Position numbers and translations under genes: made by a program. DNA of 64,000 bases. Origin: Streptomyces hiroshimensis. Lineage in GTDB: Bacteria; Actinomycetota; Actinomycetes; Streptomycetales; Streptomycetaceae. Location of the stretch: contig NZ_BMUT01000001.1 of NCBI RefSeq assembly GCF_014650335.1, forward strand, positions 673,037 to 737,036. The letters are read 5' to 3'. This document shows, in pieces, positions 1-12,078 of the stretch (the stretch's first letter is position 1; every line of letters begins with the position of its first letter). The notes under the pieces were generated by a model that did not search any database, was not told the origin of the DNA, and saw nothing but the letters and a program-made list of their open reading frames with translations.

Positions 1-3005
<3,005 letters not shown>

Positions 3006-3006
<1 letters not shown>

Positions 3007-3731
3007 TGCGCGTGAGCGACGGGCCGGGCAGCACCACCGTGCCCCGGGTCCTCGGCGAGGACCCGCTGCCCGGGCTGTGGACGCCCGGCCCGCCGCACGT
3101 GTGGCTCCTGCGGACCGACGGCTCCCTGCCCGGGCCCGTGCAGAACCCCGAGCGGGTCCTCGACGCCGGGGAGCGGGCGCGCGCCGCCGCGTTCGTACGG
3201 GAGCTGCACCGCGAGCGCTACGTCGCCTCGCACATCGGGCTGCGGCTGCTCCTCGGCGCCTATCTGGGCACCGACCCGGCCGCGGTCGCGCTGGTGCGTG
3301 AGCCCTGTCCCGGCTGCGGCGGGCCGCACGGCCGGCCGGCCGCCGCCGGTGCACCCCTGCACTTCAACCTCTCGCACGCGGGCGACCTCGCGCTCTTCGC
3401 CTTCGCGGACACGCCCGTCGGCGCGGACGTGGAGGAGGTGCAGCCCGCCGAGACGGCCCGGGAGCTGGCGGGCGTCCTGCACCCGGCCGAGACCGCCGAG
3501 CTGGCCGCGCTGCCCGCGGCGCGGCTCCCGGAGGCCTTCGCGCGCTGCTGGACGCGCAAGGAGGCCTATCTGAAGGGCACCGGCACGGGCCTGTCGGAGA
3601 ACCCGTCGGTGACGTACGTCGGCACGGGGCCCGCTCCGGCCTCGCCCGCGGGGTGGGCACTGGAGGACGTGCCCGCCGTGCCCGGGTATGCGGCGGCGAT
3701 TGCGGTCGCGGTCATGAACGCCCCGCGCTGA
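3006..3731 (+). CDS. 4'-phosphopantetheinyl transferase (Sfp/EntD type)
   Basis: Protein of 241 aa. Members of this family transfer phosphopantetheine from CoA to the serine of carrier domains, which converts an NRPS from apo to holo form. Visible hallmarks are HFNLSHAGDLAL, the Mg-binding VGADVEEV (GxDxE type) and the late WTRKEAYLKGTGTGL (KEAxxK). The ATG shares its A with the NRPS stop (TGATG), so the two are translationally coupled and this enzyme very probably activates the carrier domain of that NRPS, as EntD does for EntF. An inverted repeat, CGCCCCG (3719-3725) and CGGGGCG (3733-3739), spans the stop codon and probably ends the transcript. Confidence 0.93.
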
Positions 3732-3739
3732 ACGGGGCG
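3719..3739 (+). terminator. Hairpin at the end of the NRPS-PPTase operon
   Basis: A perfect 7-bp GC stem with a 7-base loop contains the PPTase stop codon. No U tract follows, which is usual for Streptomyces terminators. Confidence 0.55.
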
Positions 3740-3867
3740 CGGAGCGCATTCCAGGGGCGTGCAGTGGTGAACGGCTGAATAAGCGGCGCACGACCCGAGG
3801 GCAGGCATCTGAATTACCTATAACCTGACTGTTCCGCGGAGGGTCATGTCGCGCGTCGGGGGGAACC

Positions 3868-4692
3868 ATGCCGACCTCTGCTTCGATCATCTTATTCGTC
3901 TTCGGGGGCCTCATGGTCCTCATCTCCCTGCTCGGCAGCGGATTTTCGGTCAGGGAAATCTCCTTTCCCCGGATCAGTCCCGTGATCCGCTCCACGGCGG
4001 CCCTGCTCGGGGCCGTGCTCGTGGTGACGAGCATTGTCCTGCTGACCAACGGCAATTCCGGCGAGGGGCCGCCCGGGCCCGTGGTGGTGACGACGCAGCC
4101 GTCGTCCTCGGCACCGTCCTCGCAGCCGTCCTCGCAGCCCTCCGCGCCACCCTCCGCGCCGCCCTCTTCGGCGCCGGTCGTACCGCCTACCTCGGCGCCG
4201 GTCGTGCCGCCCACGACGCCGGCTCCCGGTCCCGCCCGCACTCCGGCGACGGCCGCCCTGCTCGACCGCGTACCCGACGCCATCCGCCCCAGCTGCTCCG
4301 ACGGCGACATGTCCAGGTTCCCGCCGTCCGTCACCGCCGTCGTCGCCTGCACACCGCCCGGCGGATTTCCCGTGATCTACGCCCAGTTCGTGGACAACAT
4401 CAGCATGAGCGGCGGATTCGACAGGCTGCTGAGCGGTGGCGAGATCACGCACAACGCGTGCGATCCCTCGGTCCCGCTCGGCGGACGGCAGAAGTACAAA
4501 GTCGGCGGAAAGACCGTCGGTGATCTCGCCTGTTACGAGACTTCCGACGGCGACGTCTATCTCACCTGGTCCAGTGAGGACTTGAACATCGTCGCGGAGG
4601 CGCATGCCCCCTTCGCTTCCTACGGGCGGCTGTGTGCCTGGTGGGTGACGGCCGGCCCGCTGCACGGCAGGGACACGGGCACGGCCGCCTGA
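3868..4692 (+). CDS. Membrane-anchored protein with extracellular Cys-containing domain; TTA codon
   Basis: Protein of 274 aa, function unknown. Two hydrophobic segments (about residues 7-24 and 42-60) are followed by a Pro/Ser-rich linker (about 70-120) and a C-terminal domain with cysteines (PSCSDG, VVACTPP, HNACDP, LACYET) ending near LCAWWV. The ACY...WSSEDLNI...WW pattern recalls the extracytoplasmic sensor domains of actinomycete Ser/Thr kinases, but no kinase is present. Leu9 is encoded by TTA (3892-3894), so translation should need the bldA tRNA and the gene is probably late or developmental. The start ATG has a GGGGGAA ribosome site. It stands alone between the siderophore operon and the CHAT gene. 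Confidence 0.75.
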   Translation: MPTSASIILFVFGGLMVLISLLGSGFSVREISFPRISPVIRSTAALLGAVLVVTSIVLLTNGNSGEGPPGPVVVTTQPSSSAPSSQPSSQPSAPPSAPPSSAPVVPPTSAPVVPPTTPAPGPARTPATAALLDRVPDAIRPSCSDGDMSRFPPSVTAVVACTPPGGFPVIYAQFVDNISMSGGFDRLLSGGEITHNACDPSVPLGGRQKYKVGGKTVGDLACYETSDGDVYLTWSSEDLNIVAEAHAPFASYGRLCAWWVTAGPLHGRDTGTAA

Positions 4693-4763
4693 GAAAGCGA
4701 CGACCGCCCGGGAAAGCGAGAAAGCAGAATGGTGAATTCTTCCCGTGCATTCCGGGAGCCGTG

Positions 4764-6882
4764 ATGCACGGAGCCGCCGATTTCGTGCTGGAGGTCAGCG
4801 GCGGGCCCGGCGGGCAGTACACGGTGGCCGTCTCCTCACCGGCCGGCGAAGGCAGTCTCTCCGTCGCCCTGGACACCGACGCCATCGGCGCCCGCCTCGC
4901 CGACCTCCAGCGGGCCGTCCTCGCCTCCTCCGTGACACCGCGCGCGGCGGCGCTCGGCCTGGAGCGGCCCGTGCGGGAGGTCGGGGAACGGCTCTTCCGC
5001 ACCGTGTTCGGCGGACACCTGCGCGGTCTCTACCTCGCCAGCCGCCAGCGCGCCGGCGAGCGCGACGAGGCACTGCGCGTGGTCCTGCGCATCCGCGCCC
5101 CCGAACTCGCCTCCCTGCCCTGGGAGCTGCTCTACGACGAGGACCTCGGCGAGTACCTGTGCCTGCACCGGCCCCTCGTCCGCTACGTCGACCTCCCCGA
5201 GCCCCTCGCCCCGCTGCGCTCCGACCCGCCCCTGAGAGTGCTCGGCATGACCTCGCTGCCCCGCTCCCGCGCTCCCCTGGACGCCGAGAGCGAGCGGGCC
5301 GCGCTCGCCGTCGCGCTGGGCCCGCTGACCGAGCGCGGGCTGGTCGACCTCGACTGGGTGCCCGGCAGGACCGCGGACGACCTCTCCCGCAGGCTGCTGC
5401 GGGGCTGCCACGTCCTGCACTTCATCGGGCACGGCGCGTACGACCCCGAGCGCCACGAGGGCATGATCACCCTGGCCGACGCCGACGGGCGCGAGCACCA
5501 CCTGCACGCCTCCGCCCTCGCCTCGCTCCTCAGCGTGGCCCGGCCCAGGCCCCAGCTGGTGATCCTCAACAGCTGCCAGAGCGGCATGGGCAACGCCGAG
5601 GACCTCTTCTCCAGCACCGCCGCCGTGCTCGTGCGGACCGTACCGGCCGTCGTCGCCATGCAGTTCGCCGTCACCGACAAGGCGGCCACCCGCTTCGCCG
5701 CCTCCTTCTACCAGGCGCTGGCCCAGGGCCGCACCGTCGACGAGGCCGTGCGGGTCGGCCGGATCGCCCTCGTCGTCGACAAGGACGACAGCCTGGAGTG
5801 GGCGACCCCGGTGCTCTACCTGCGCGGCGGGGACGCCCGCCTCTTCGAGATGCCCGCGGCCTGGGCGGACGCGGGCCCGGCGGTGCCGCTGCCCGGCCCG
5901 TACGGCGCGGACGGTCCGGACGGTCCGGACAGCCCGGACGGCCCGTCCGCCGCCCTCCCGCCGAAGCCGCGCGCGGCCCCCACGGCGCCCGCGGCGCCCG
6001 GCGCGGTGATCACCTCGCGCGTCCTCGACACCCGTCAATGGGTGCACGCGCTCGCCTTCCACCCCGACGGCAGGCGCCTGGCCACCGGGTCCCGCAACCG
6101 GGTCCGGGTCTGGGACGCCCTGACCGGCAACCGGATCTGGGAGCAGCCGGTGGGCGGCTGGCTCTCGTCCGTCTTCGCCGCCGGCTTCAGCCCCGGCGGC
6201 CGCCGCCTCGTCACCGGGGGGCGCCGACAACACCGTCCGCGTCTGGGCCTCCTCCAACGGCGAGGAGCTGCTGCGCCTGCGCCACGACCACGTCGTCTTC
6301 GGCGTGGCCTTCAGCCCCGACGGCTTCCGCGTCGCCTCCGCCTCCGCCGACCGCACCGTCCGGCTGTGGGACTCCACCAGCGGCGACCCCATGCTGCGCA
6401 TCACCCACGACCAGGTCGTGACGGACGTGGCCTTCAGCCCGGACGGCGCGCGCCTCGTCTCGGCCTCGGCGGACCGCTCGGTACGGGTGTGGTCGCTCGG
6501 CGGCGATGCGCTGCTGCGCCTGCGCCACGACCACGCGGTCAAGGCCGTCGCGTTCAGCCCCGACGGCGCCCGGCTGGCGACCGCCGGTGACGACGGCTGC
6601 GTCCGCGTGTGGGACGCGGACAGCGGCCATCAGCTCCTGCTCGTGCGGCACGGGGACGCCGTGAAGGACGTGGCGTTCAGCCCCGGCGGCCACTGGCTCG
6701 CGACCGCCTCCGCGGACCGCACGGCGGGCGTGTGGGCCGTCGCGGACGGCACCCGCGCCTTGCGCGTGCAGCACCATCACACCGTCTTCTGCGTGGCGTT
6801 CGGCCCGGACGGCGGCTGGCTGGCCAGCGGCAGCGAGGACAAGACGGTGAAGCTGACGGCGGTGCCGGGGGCGTGCGAATGA
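4764..6882 (+). CDS. CHAT-domain (caspase-like) protease with seven WD40 repeats, frameshifted
   Basis: N-terminal CHAT peptidase with catalytic His223 (LHFIGHGAYD) and Cys271 (LNSCQSG), then an Ala/Pro/Asp-Gly linker and WD40 repeats with repeated VAFSPDG...VRVW. The first two blades are in the frame of the ATG at 4764. The remaining five continue in the +1 frame from about 6222 to 6882. The break lies in six G residues at 6216-6221; with five G the protein reads straight through (VTGGADNTVRVW) and gives seven blades, one full propeller. As read, the first frame runs on as nonsense to 6590. This is either a sequencing or assembly error, a recent null mutation, or a phase-variable tract. CHAT proteases with WD40 sensors are known parts of bacterial conflict systems. 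The ATG at 4764 is preferred over upstream starts because the CHAT fold begins there. A strong hairpin follows the stop. Confidence 0.85.
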
Positions 6883-6906
6883 GCCCGGCGGGGGCGCGCC
6901 GGGCTC
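6881..6906 (+). terminator. Hairpin terminator after the CHAT-WD40 gene
   Basis: Perfect 10-bp stem GAGCCCGGCG / CGCCGGGCTC with a 6-base loop starting in the stop codon. It also faces the 3' end of the convergent secreted-protein gene, so it could serve both. Confidence 0.7.
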
Positions 6907-6932
6907 ATCGCAAGGGGACCCCTGCAGGGGGA

Positions 6933-7331
6933 TCAGCGCGGGGCGGTGCAGACGACGACCGCTCTGATCGTTTCGGTGGCTCCGCCCACGGGATTGGTGT
7001 TCGTGCCGCGGATCACCCAGCCGTTGCCCTCGGGGAAGGAGTCGGTGAAGAAGATGCGGATGCCGCTGGTCTTCCCGCCGCCTCCGCTGGGCACCCGGCC
7101 GGCCGGGCAGGCCACGAAGGCGCGGCCGTTGGTCTGCGGTGCCACGTTCAGGGCCGCGCCCTCCACCGGGTCGAAGCCGCCGATCTCCGGTCCGTCCTCG
7201 GCGAACTCCCGTGCCTTGTCGGTGGCGGCGACGGGCTTGTCGTCGGCGGCGTTCTCCGCCGAGGCGGTGGTGACCACGCCGCCGGTGAGGGCCGCGACCG
7301 CCGCCATGGCGAGGATGATGGTGCGCTTCAT
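6933..7331 (-). CDS. Small secreted protein of unknown function
   Basis: Protein of 132 aa. A Sec signal peptide (MKRTIILAMAAVAALTGG, cleavage probably after TASA) is followed by a mature region of about 107 aa with two cysteines (VACPAG and VVVCTAPR, the latter at the C-terminus), which may form one disulfide. I chose the ATG at 7331 because it has GGAGGTCGG just upstream and starts the signal peptide; an upstream in-frame ATG at 7397 would put 22 extra residues before it. I do not recognise the mature domain. Its 3' end faces the CHAT-WD40 gene. Confidence 0.75.
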   Translation of the reverse strand: MKRTIILAMAAVAALTGGVVTTASAENAADDKPVAATDKAREFAEDGPEIGGFDPVEGAALNVAPQTNGRAFVACPAGRVPSGGGGKTSGIRIFFTDSFPEGNGWVIRGTNTNPVGGATETIRAVVVCTAPR

Positions 7332-7691
7332 GCCGACCTCCTGTGTCGTGAAGCTGTGGGCGGCTTCCCGGGGGATGCGGAAGCTCCGGATCCACAAGCT
7401 ACGGAGGAAGGAGTGATCGAGTGCAGGGAGCGATGGTGGGTACCGCGGGGGCGTGCGGAAGTGAAGCCGCTTCCGTGGAGTGGCTGACGCCCGGGAGCGG
7501 TGGGGCTCCCGGTACGCATGGGTGAACTGCTTGCTGCCGTAGGCCTGTTTCCGGGGCGCGGCTCTTGCATCGATGCGCCCGGCACGTCACCCCCGCGCCC
7601 CTCGTACGGTGGATGCCCTGCTTGTCCGGTTCGCGGGCACTGTGGACCGAGCAGTGTGCCCATCGGGTGACATCAGGCAGAGGGGGCTTCC
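7332..7691. other. 360-bp divergent intergenic region
   Basis: This lies between the secreted-protein gene (leftward) and the amine-oxidase-like gene (rightward). Apart from the two ribosome sites at its ends I see no convincing gene, repeat or clear promoter pair; overlapping short reading frames here have no family signature. Confidence 0.5.
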
Positions 7692-9221
7692 GTGCCCGAC
7701 CCGATCACGATCACCATCGAACCGTACCAAGAGGGCACGGCGACGGCCGCGTCCCTCGCCGGGGACCTCATCGCCCTCCCCGCCGTCCGCGAGCGCATCT
7801 GCGGACCCCGGCTGTGCGTCGCCGACTTCCGGCTCCTGGAGAAGGATCCGGGGGCCGACGCGCCGTTCCGCGCCGTCGTCCACGACCCGGACGCCTACCG
7901 CTCGGTCGAGGTCACCGGCCGGCTCGGCGACCTGGCGGGGGCGACCGCGCGCTCGGTGCGGTTTAGTCCCCTGCCCGGCCGGGAGGAGTTCGACCGGGCG
8001 GTCGAAGCCGTCCGCGGACACGACGAGTTCGGGCCGCAGCTGGCGACCGACGGCGCCCTCGCGTACCGCCCCATGCCGCCGCTCGCGGACATCACCCACG
8101 CCGACGGCACCGTGGACCGCGTCGTCACCGTGGGCCTGCGCACCCCCGGAGGCGAGATCAAGCACCGCATCGTCGGCGTCCGTACGAAGGACGGCACGGT
8201 GATCCCCGCCCCGGAAGGGGTGTCCGCCCCCTCCGTCCTGGACTGCCTGACCACCCCGCCCGACGACAACTGCCCCGACCCGTCCGGCGGTCCGCGGGCC
8301 GTCCGGGTCAGGGTGCGCCGCGGGAGCACCGAGCTGTGGAACCTGGTGGTCAACCGGCCCAGGACCTCCTCCGGCGTCAACGGCTCCGGCGCCGAGCTGC
8401 GTTTCGTCGACTACAAGGGCGAACGCGTCCTCTACCAGGCCCATGCGCCGATCCTGAACGTGCGCTACAGGGGCGACCTGTGCGGCCCCTTCCGCGACTG
8501 GGCGAACCAGGAGGTGTGCTTCAACGCGACCGGAGCGGACCCCGTCGGCCCCGGCTACCGCCTGTGCACCTCCGCGCCGCGCACGATCCTCGACACCGGC
8601 AGCGACCGGGGCAACTTTCGCGGCGTCGCCTTCTTCCACGACGGCACCGGGCTGCGCATCGTCAGCGAACTCGCCGCCGGCTGGTACCGCTACGTCACCG
8701 AGTGGCGGCTCGCCGACGACGGGGTGATCCGGCCGCGCTTCGGCTTCGCCGCCGTCACCAACCCCTGCACCTGCCTGGCCCACACGCACCACGTGTACTG
8801 GCGGCTGGACCTGGACGTGGGAGGCTCGACCGCCAACCGGGTGGACGAGTTCGACGACGCCACCGGCTGGACGCCCGTCCGCCTGGAGACCCGGCGCACC
8901 CGCAACCCCGCCGGCCACCGGCAGTGGCGCGTCGTCGCCCCGGCGACGGGGCGGGGCTACGCCCTGGTGCCGGGTGCCCACGACGGCACGGCGGACGCCT
9001 ACGGCGTGGCCGACTTGTGGGTGCTGCGCTACCGCGGCACGGAGATCGACGACGGGCGGCCCTCGGACACCCGCGCCCACCTCGGCGACTTCGTGGGCGG
9101 CGAGTCCGTGGACGGCCAGGACCTCGTCGTCTGGTACGGGGCCCACTTCTTCCACGACGAGGCCGGCCCGCCGCCCCCGTCGCACGTCGTCGGCCCGGAC
9201 CTCCGCCCGGTGGTGGTGTGA
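7692..9221 (+). CDS. Copper amine oxidase-like protein with altered cofactor motif
   Basis: Protein of 509 aa. The C-terminal two thirds resemble the catalytic domain of copper amine oxidases: a D-T-G-S-D-R-G-N-F segment, VSELAAGWYRYVTEWRL, a His-x-His copper pair (H364 and H366 in LAHTHHVYWRLDLDV) and a late DLVVWYGAHFFH, where a third copper His is expected. The residue that becomes topaquinone is the first Tyr of N-Y-D/E-Y. Here the motif is W-Y-R-Y (Tyr332), so Tyr is kept but the strictly conserved Asn and acidic residue are lost. The spacing from that Tyr to the HxH is shorter than in Arthrobacter enzymes. Cofactor formation is therefore doubtful. No signal peptide is seen. The GTG start follows GAGGGGG. 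The family assignment is from recalled motifs. Confidence 0.65.
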   Translation: MPDPITITIEPYQEGTATAASLAGDLIALPAVRERICGPRLCVADFRLLEKDPGADAPFRAVVHDPDAYRSVEVTGRLGDLAGATARSVRFSPLPGREEFDRAVEAVRGHDEFGPQLATDGALAYRPMPPLADITHADGTVDRVVTVGLRTPGGEIKHRIVGVRTKDGTVIPAPEGVSAPSVLDCLTTPPDDNCPDPSGGPRAVRVRVRRGSTELWNLVVNRPRTSSGVNGSGAELRFVDYKGERVLYQAHAPILNVRYRGDLCGPFRDWANQEVCFNATGADPVGPGYRLCTSAPRTILDTGSDRGNFRGVAFFHDGTGLRIVSELAAGWYRYVTEWRLADDGVIRPRFGFAAVTNPCTCLAHTHHVYWRLDLDVGGSTANRVDEFDDATGWTPVRLETRRTRNPAGHRQWRVVAPATGRGYALVPGAHDGTADAYGVADLWVLRYRGTEIDDGRPSDTRAHLGDFVGGESVDGQDLVVWYGAHFFHDEAGPPPPSHVVGPDLRPVVV

Positions 9222-9266
9222 TCACGGCTCCTCCCCGCGGCGCCGCCCGGACCGTACGATGAAGCG

Positions 9267-9917
9267 GTGCCCGACCACGAGACGACCGACGCCGACGCCC
9301 GCCCTCTCGCCGAGGGGCCGCGGGTCGCCATCCGGGCCGTCACGCCGCAGGACGGCCCGGAGTTCACCCGTCTGGTGCGGGCCAGCGCCGGCCTGCACCA
9401 CCCGTGGCTGTCCATGCCCGCCACCGAGGAGCGCTTCGCGCAGTACGCCGCCCGGCTCGACGGCGAGCAGCGGGCGGGCTTCCTCGTGTGCCTGCGGGAC
9501 TCCGGCCGCCCGGCGGGCTTCGTCAACATCAACAACATCGTGCGCGGCGCCTTCCAGTGCGGCGCGCTCGGCTACGGCGCGTTCGCGCCGTCCGCCGGCC
9601 GCGGCCTGATGAGCGAGGGCCTCGGGCTCGTCCTGCGCCACGCCTTCGGCCCGCTGGGCCTGCACCGCCTGGAGGCGAACATCCAGCCGGGCAACACGGC
9701 GTCGCTCGCGCTGGTGAAGCGGCACGGCTTCCGGCTGGAGGGCTTCTCCCCGGAGTTCCTCTTCATCGGCGGGGCGTGGCGCGACCACGAACGCTGGGCG
9801 ATCACCGCGGACATGCTGCCGGACCACCGGGAAGCGGACATGCTGCCGGACCACCGGGAAGCGGACATGCTGCCGGACCACCGGGAAGCGGACATGCTGC
9901 CGGACCACCGGGAATGA
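9267..9917 (+). CDS. GNAT acetyltransferase (RimJ/RimL type) with repeat-encoded tail
   Basis: Protein of 216 aa. Residues about 10-178 form a GNAT domain of the ribosomal-protein N-acetyltransferase type (GFVNINNI, LGYGAFAPSAGRGLMSEG, LHRLEANIQPGNTASLALVKRHGF). It would acetylate an N-terminal or amino group with acetyl-CoA; the substrate is unknown. The last 36 residues are four identical copies of ADMLPDHRE, encoded by a 27-bp tandem repeat that ends at the stop codon. The tail is outside the usual family length and probably not catalytic. The GTG start is chosen because it directly precedes the domain; it lies 45 bp after the amine-oxidase-like gene and may be cotranscribed with it. Confidence 0.88.
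   Translation: MPDHETTDADARPLAEGPRVAIRAVTPQDGPEFTRLVRASAGLHHPWLSMPATEERFAQYAARLDGEQRAGFLVCLRDSGRPAGFVNINNIVRGAFQCGALGYGAFAPSAGRGLMSEGLGLVLRHAFGPLGLHRLEANIQPGNTASLALVKRHGFRLEGFSPEFLFIGGAWRDHERWAITADMLPDHREADMLPDHREADMLPDHREADMLPDHRE
9807..9914 (+). repeat. 27-bp x 4 tandem repeat at the 3' end of a GNAT gene
   Basis: Four identical head-to-tail copies (9807-9833, 9834-9860, 9861-9887, 9888-9914), each encoding ADMLPDHRE. A decayed partial copy (GACCGGACCACCAGGG) continues past the stop. Perfect identity between copies implies recent expansion or ongoing homogenisation. Confidence 0.97.
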
Positions 9918-9948
9918 GACCGGACCACCAGGGTTGAGAGAGGTTGCC

Positions 9949-11964
9949 GTGCCCACGACCATCCGACGCGCCGTGCTGTCCCTGCCCGCCGCCCCGCTCG
10001 GCGCGGAGGATCCGCTGCCGTCCCTGCGCACGGCCGCCGACGTCCACCGCATCGGCGCGGAGCAGCGCCGGGCCCTGCCCGCGGACATGGCCCGCCAGGC
10101 CGGCCACGCGCCCCTGCGGTCCCTGCTGCCCGTGCGCCGCCGCGACGGCTACACCCGCAGGCGCGCGCTCACCGACCTCGACGCGATCGTCATCGAGAAC
10201 GACCGGCTGCGCGCCACCGTCCTGCCCGGCCTCGGCGGCCGCGTCCACTCCCTGGAGCACAAGCCGACGGGCCGCCGACTGCTCTACTCCAACCCCGTCC
10301 TGCAGCCCGCCCACTTCGCGCTCAACGGCGCCTGGTTCTCCGGCGGCATCGAGTGGAACATCGGCGCGACCGGCCACACGACGCTGTCCGTGGCCCCGCT
10401 GCACGCGGCCCGCGTGCCCGCCCCCGACGGCGGGCAGATGCTGCGCCTGTGGGAGTGGGAGCGGCTGCGCGACCTGCCGTTCCAGGTCGACCTGTGGCTG
10501 CCCGACGGCTCGGACTTCCTCTACGTGGGCGTGCGCATCCGCAACCCCCACGACCGGCCCGCCCCCGTGTACTGGTGGTCCAACATCGCCGTCCCCGAGG
10601 AGGCGGGCACGCGCGTGCTCGCGCCCGCGGAGGCGGCCTGGCGGTTCGGCTACGAGCGCAGCCTGAGCCGGATCCCGGTGCCCGAGTGGGACGGCGCCGA
10701 CCGCACGTATCCCCCGAACAGCACGCACGCCTCCGACTTCTTCTACGACGTGCCCGGCGCGGAGCGCCGCTGGATCGCCTCCCTCGACGCCGGCGGCCAC
10801 GGCCTCGTGCAGACCTCGACCGACCTGCTGCGCGGCCGCAAGCTCTTCGTCTGGGGCTCGGGCCGCGGTGGCCGGCGCTGGCAGGAGTGGCTCACGCAGC
10901 CCGGCACCGGCGGCTACGCCGAGATCCAGGCCGGGCTCGCCCGTACCCAGCTGGAGCACGTGCCGCTGGAGGCGGGCGGCGCGTTCGCCTGGCTGGAGGC
11001 CTACGGCCCGCTGGCCGCGGACCCCGCCGCCGTGCACGGCGCCGACTGGGCGGCGGCCCGCGGCGAGGTGGCCGCCCGGCTCGAAGCGGCCCTGCCCCGC
11101 GCCGACGTGGACGCGGCGTACGCGGCGTGGCGCCCGTACGCCGACGCCGAGCCGAAGGAGAGCCTGCACACCGGCTCCGGCTGGGGCGCCCTGGAGGCCG
11201 AGCGCGGGCACTACGACCTGCCGGGCACGCCCTTCGGCCCGCAGACGCCGGGGGAGGAGCAGGAGCCCTGGCTGGAGTTCCTGCGCCGGGGGGAGTTCCC
11301 GCGGCCCGTCCGGGGCCTGCCGCCCGGCCCCTCGCTCGTGTCGGCCCGCTGGCGCGAGCTGCTGGAGACGATCGGCGACGACGACCCCTGCGGCGCCTAC
11401 CACCTCGGGGTCGCCCGCTGGCACACCGGCGACCGCTCGCAGGCCGTCCGCGCCTGGGAGGCGGCGGGCCGCCTGTGGTGGGCGAAGCGCTGCCTGGCCT
11501 TCGCCGACGCCGAGGACGGCCATCCCGAGCGCGCCGCCGACCGCTATCTGGAGGCGTTCGAGGCGGCCCGCGAGGAGCAGCGCGAGAGCGCCTCGTGGAC
11601 GGCGGCCATGGCCTCGCTCGGCCGCGAGGCGGTGGAGGCCCTGCTGGCCGCCGGCCGGGCGGACGACGCCGGGGCCGTGCTGGACGGCCTGCGCCCGGGC
11701 ATCCGCGAGCGGGGCCGCTTCCGGCTGCTGCGGGCCCGGGTGCTGCTCGCGCAGGGCGATGCCACGGCCGCGCGGGAGATCTTCGACCGCGGCTTCGAGG
11801 TGGAGGACCTGCGCGAGGGCGACGAGTCCCTCGGCGAGACCTGGTACGCGATCGAGGCGCGGCTGCTGGCGGGCGAGGGTCCCGTCACGGAGGAGATCCG
11901 TGCACGCGCGCGTGCACAGCGGCTGCCCCGGCAGTACGACTTCAGGATGCGGCCGGCTCCGTAG
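9949..11964 (+). CDS. DUF5107-type protein with aldose-epimerase-like fold and TPR C-terminus
   Basis: Protein of 671 aa. The N-terminal 370 residues look like the DUF5107 family: an internal galactose-mutarotase-like beta-sandwich (VLPGLGGRVHSLEHKPTGRRLLYSN, FSGGIEWNIGATGHT, PVYWWSNIAVPEE). The C-terminal part is helical with TPR-like repeats (YHLGVARWHTGDRSQAVRAW, AAGRADDAGAVLDGL). Such proteins are thought to act on sugars or glycans; no substrate can be read from the sequence. The GTG at 9949 is preferred to the TTG at 9934 because GAGAGAGG sits six bases before it. It lies 31 bp after the GNAT gene. Confidence 0.8.
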   Translation: MPTTIRRAVLSLPAAPLGAEDPLPSLRTAADVHRIGAEQRRALPADMARQAGHAPLRSLLPVRRRDGYTRRRALTDLDAIVIENDRLRATVLPGLGGRVHSLEHKPTGRRLLYSNPVLQPAHFALNGAWFSGGIEWNIGATGHTTLSVAPLHAARVPAPDGGQMLRLWEWERLRDLPFQVDLWLPDGSDFLYVGVRIRNPHDRPAPVYWWSNIAVPEEAGTRVLAPAEAAWRFGYERSLSRIPVPEWDGADRTYPPNSTHASDFFYDVPGAERRWIASLDAGGHGLVQTSTDLLRGRKLFVWGSGRGGRRWQEWLTQPGTGGYAEIQAGLARTQLEHVPLEAGGAFAWLEAYGPLAADPAAVHGADWAAARGEVAARLEAALPRADVDAAYAAWRPYADAEPKESLHTGSGWGALEAERGHYDLPGTPFGPQTPGEEQEPWLEFLRRGEFPRPVRGLPPGPSLVSARWRELLETIGDDDPCGAYHLGVARWHTGDRSQAVRAWEAAGRLWWAKRCLAFADAEDGHPERAADRYLEAFEAAREEQRESASWTAAMASLGREAVEALLAAGRADDAGAVLDGLRPGIRERGRFRLLRARVLLAQGDATAAREIFDRGFEVEDLREGDESLGETWYAIEARLLAGEGPVTEEIRARARAQRLPRQYDFRMRPAP

Positions 11965-12030
11965 GCCTCCTGCCTCCTCCCGGACATTTCGGTCGCCCCT
12001 CCCGGTCGTCCTTCCCGGCCGCGCTTTCTG

Positions 12031-12078
12031 GACCGTTCATTCTTGACCGACCGTTCTCGAATCGGCTACGGTCAACAC
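12031..12078 (+). promoter_or_regulatory. Leaderless promoter and likely operator of the TetR gene
   Basis: TTGACC (12043-12048), an 18-bp spacer and TACGGT (12067-12072) place transcription start at the ATG itself. GACCGTTC occurs at 12031 and again at 12049, an 18-bp direct repeat flanking the -35 box, a good place for autorepression. Confidence 0.65.

Noticed and set aside
9807-9914. Possible CRISPR array
   Set aside because: The copies are contiguous with no spacers and lie in a coding sequence.
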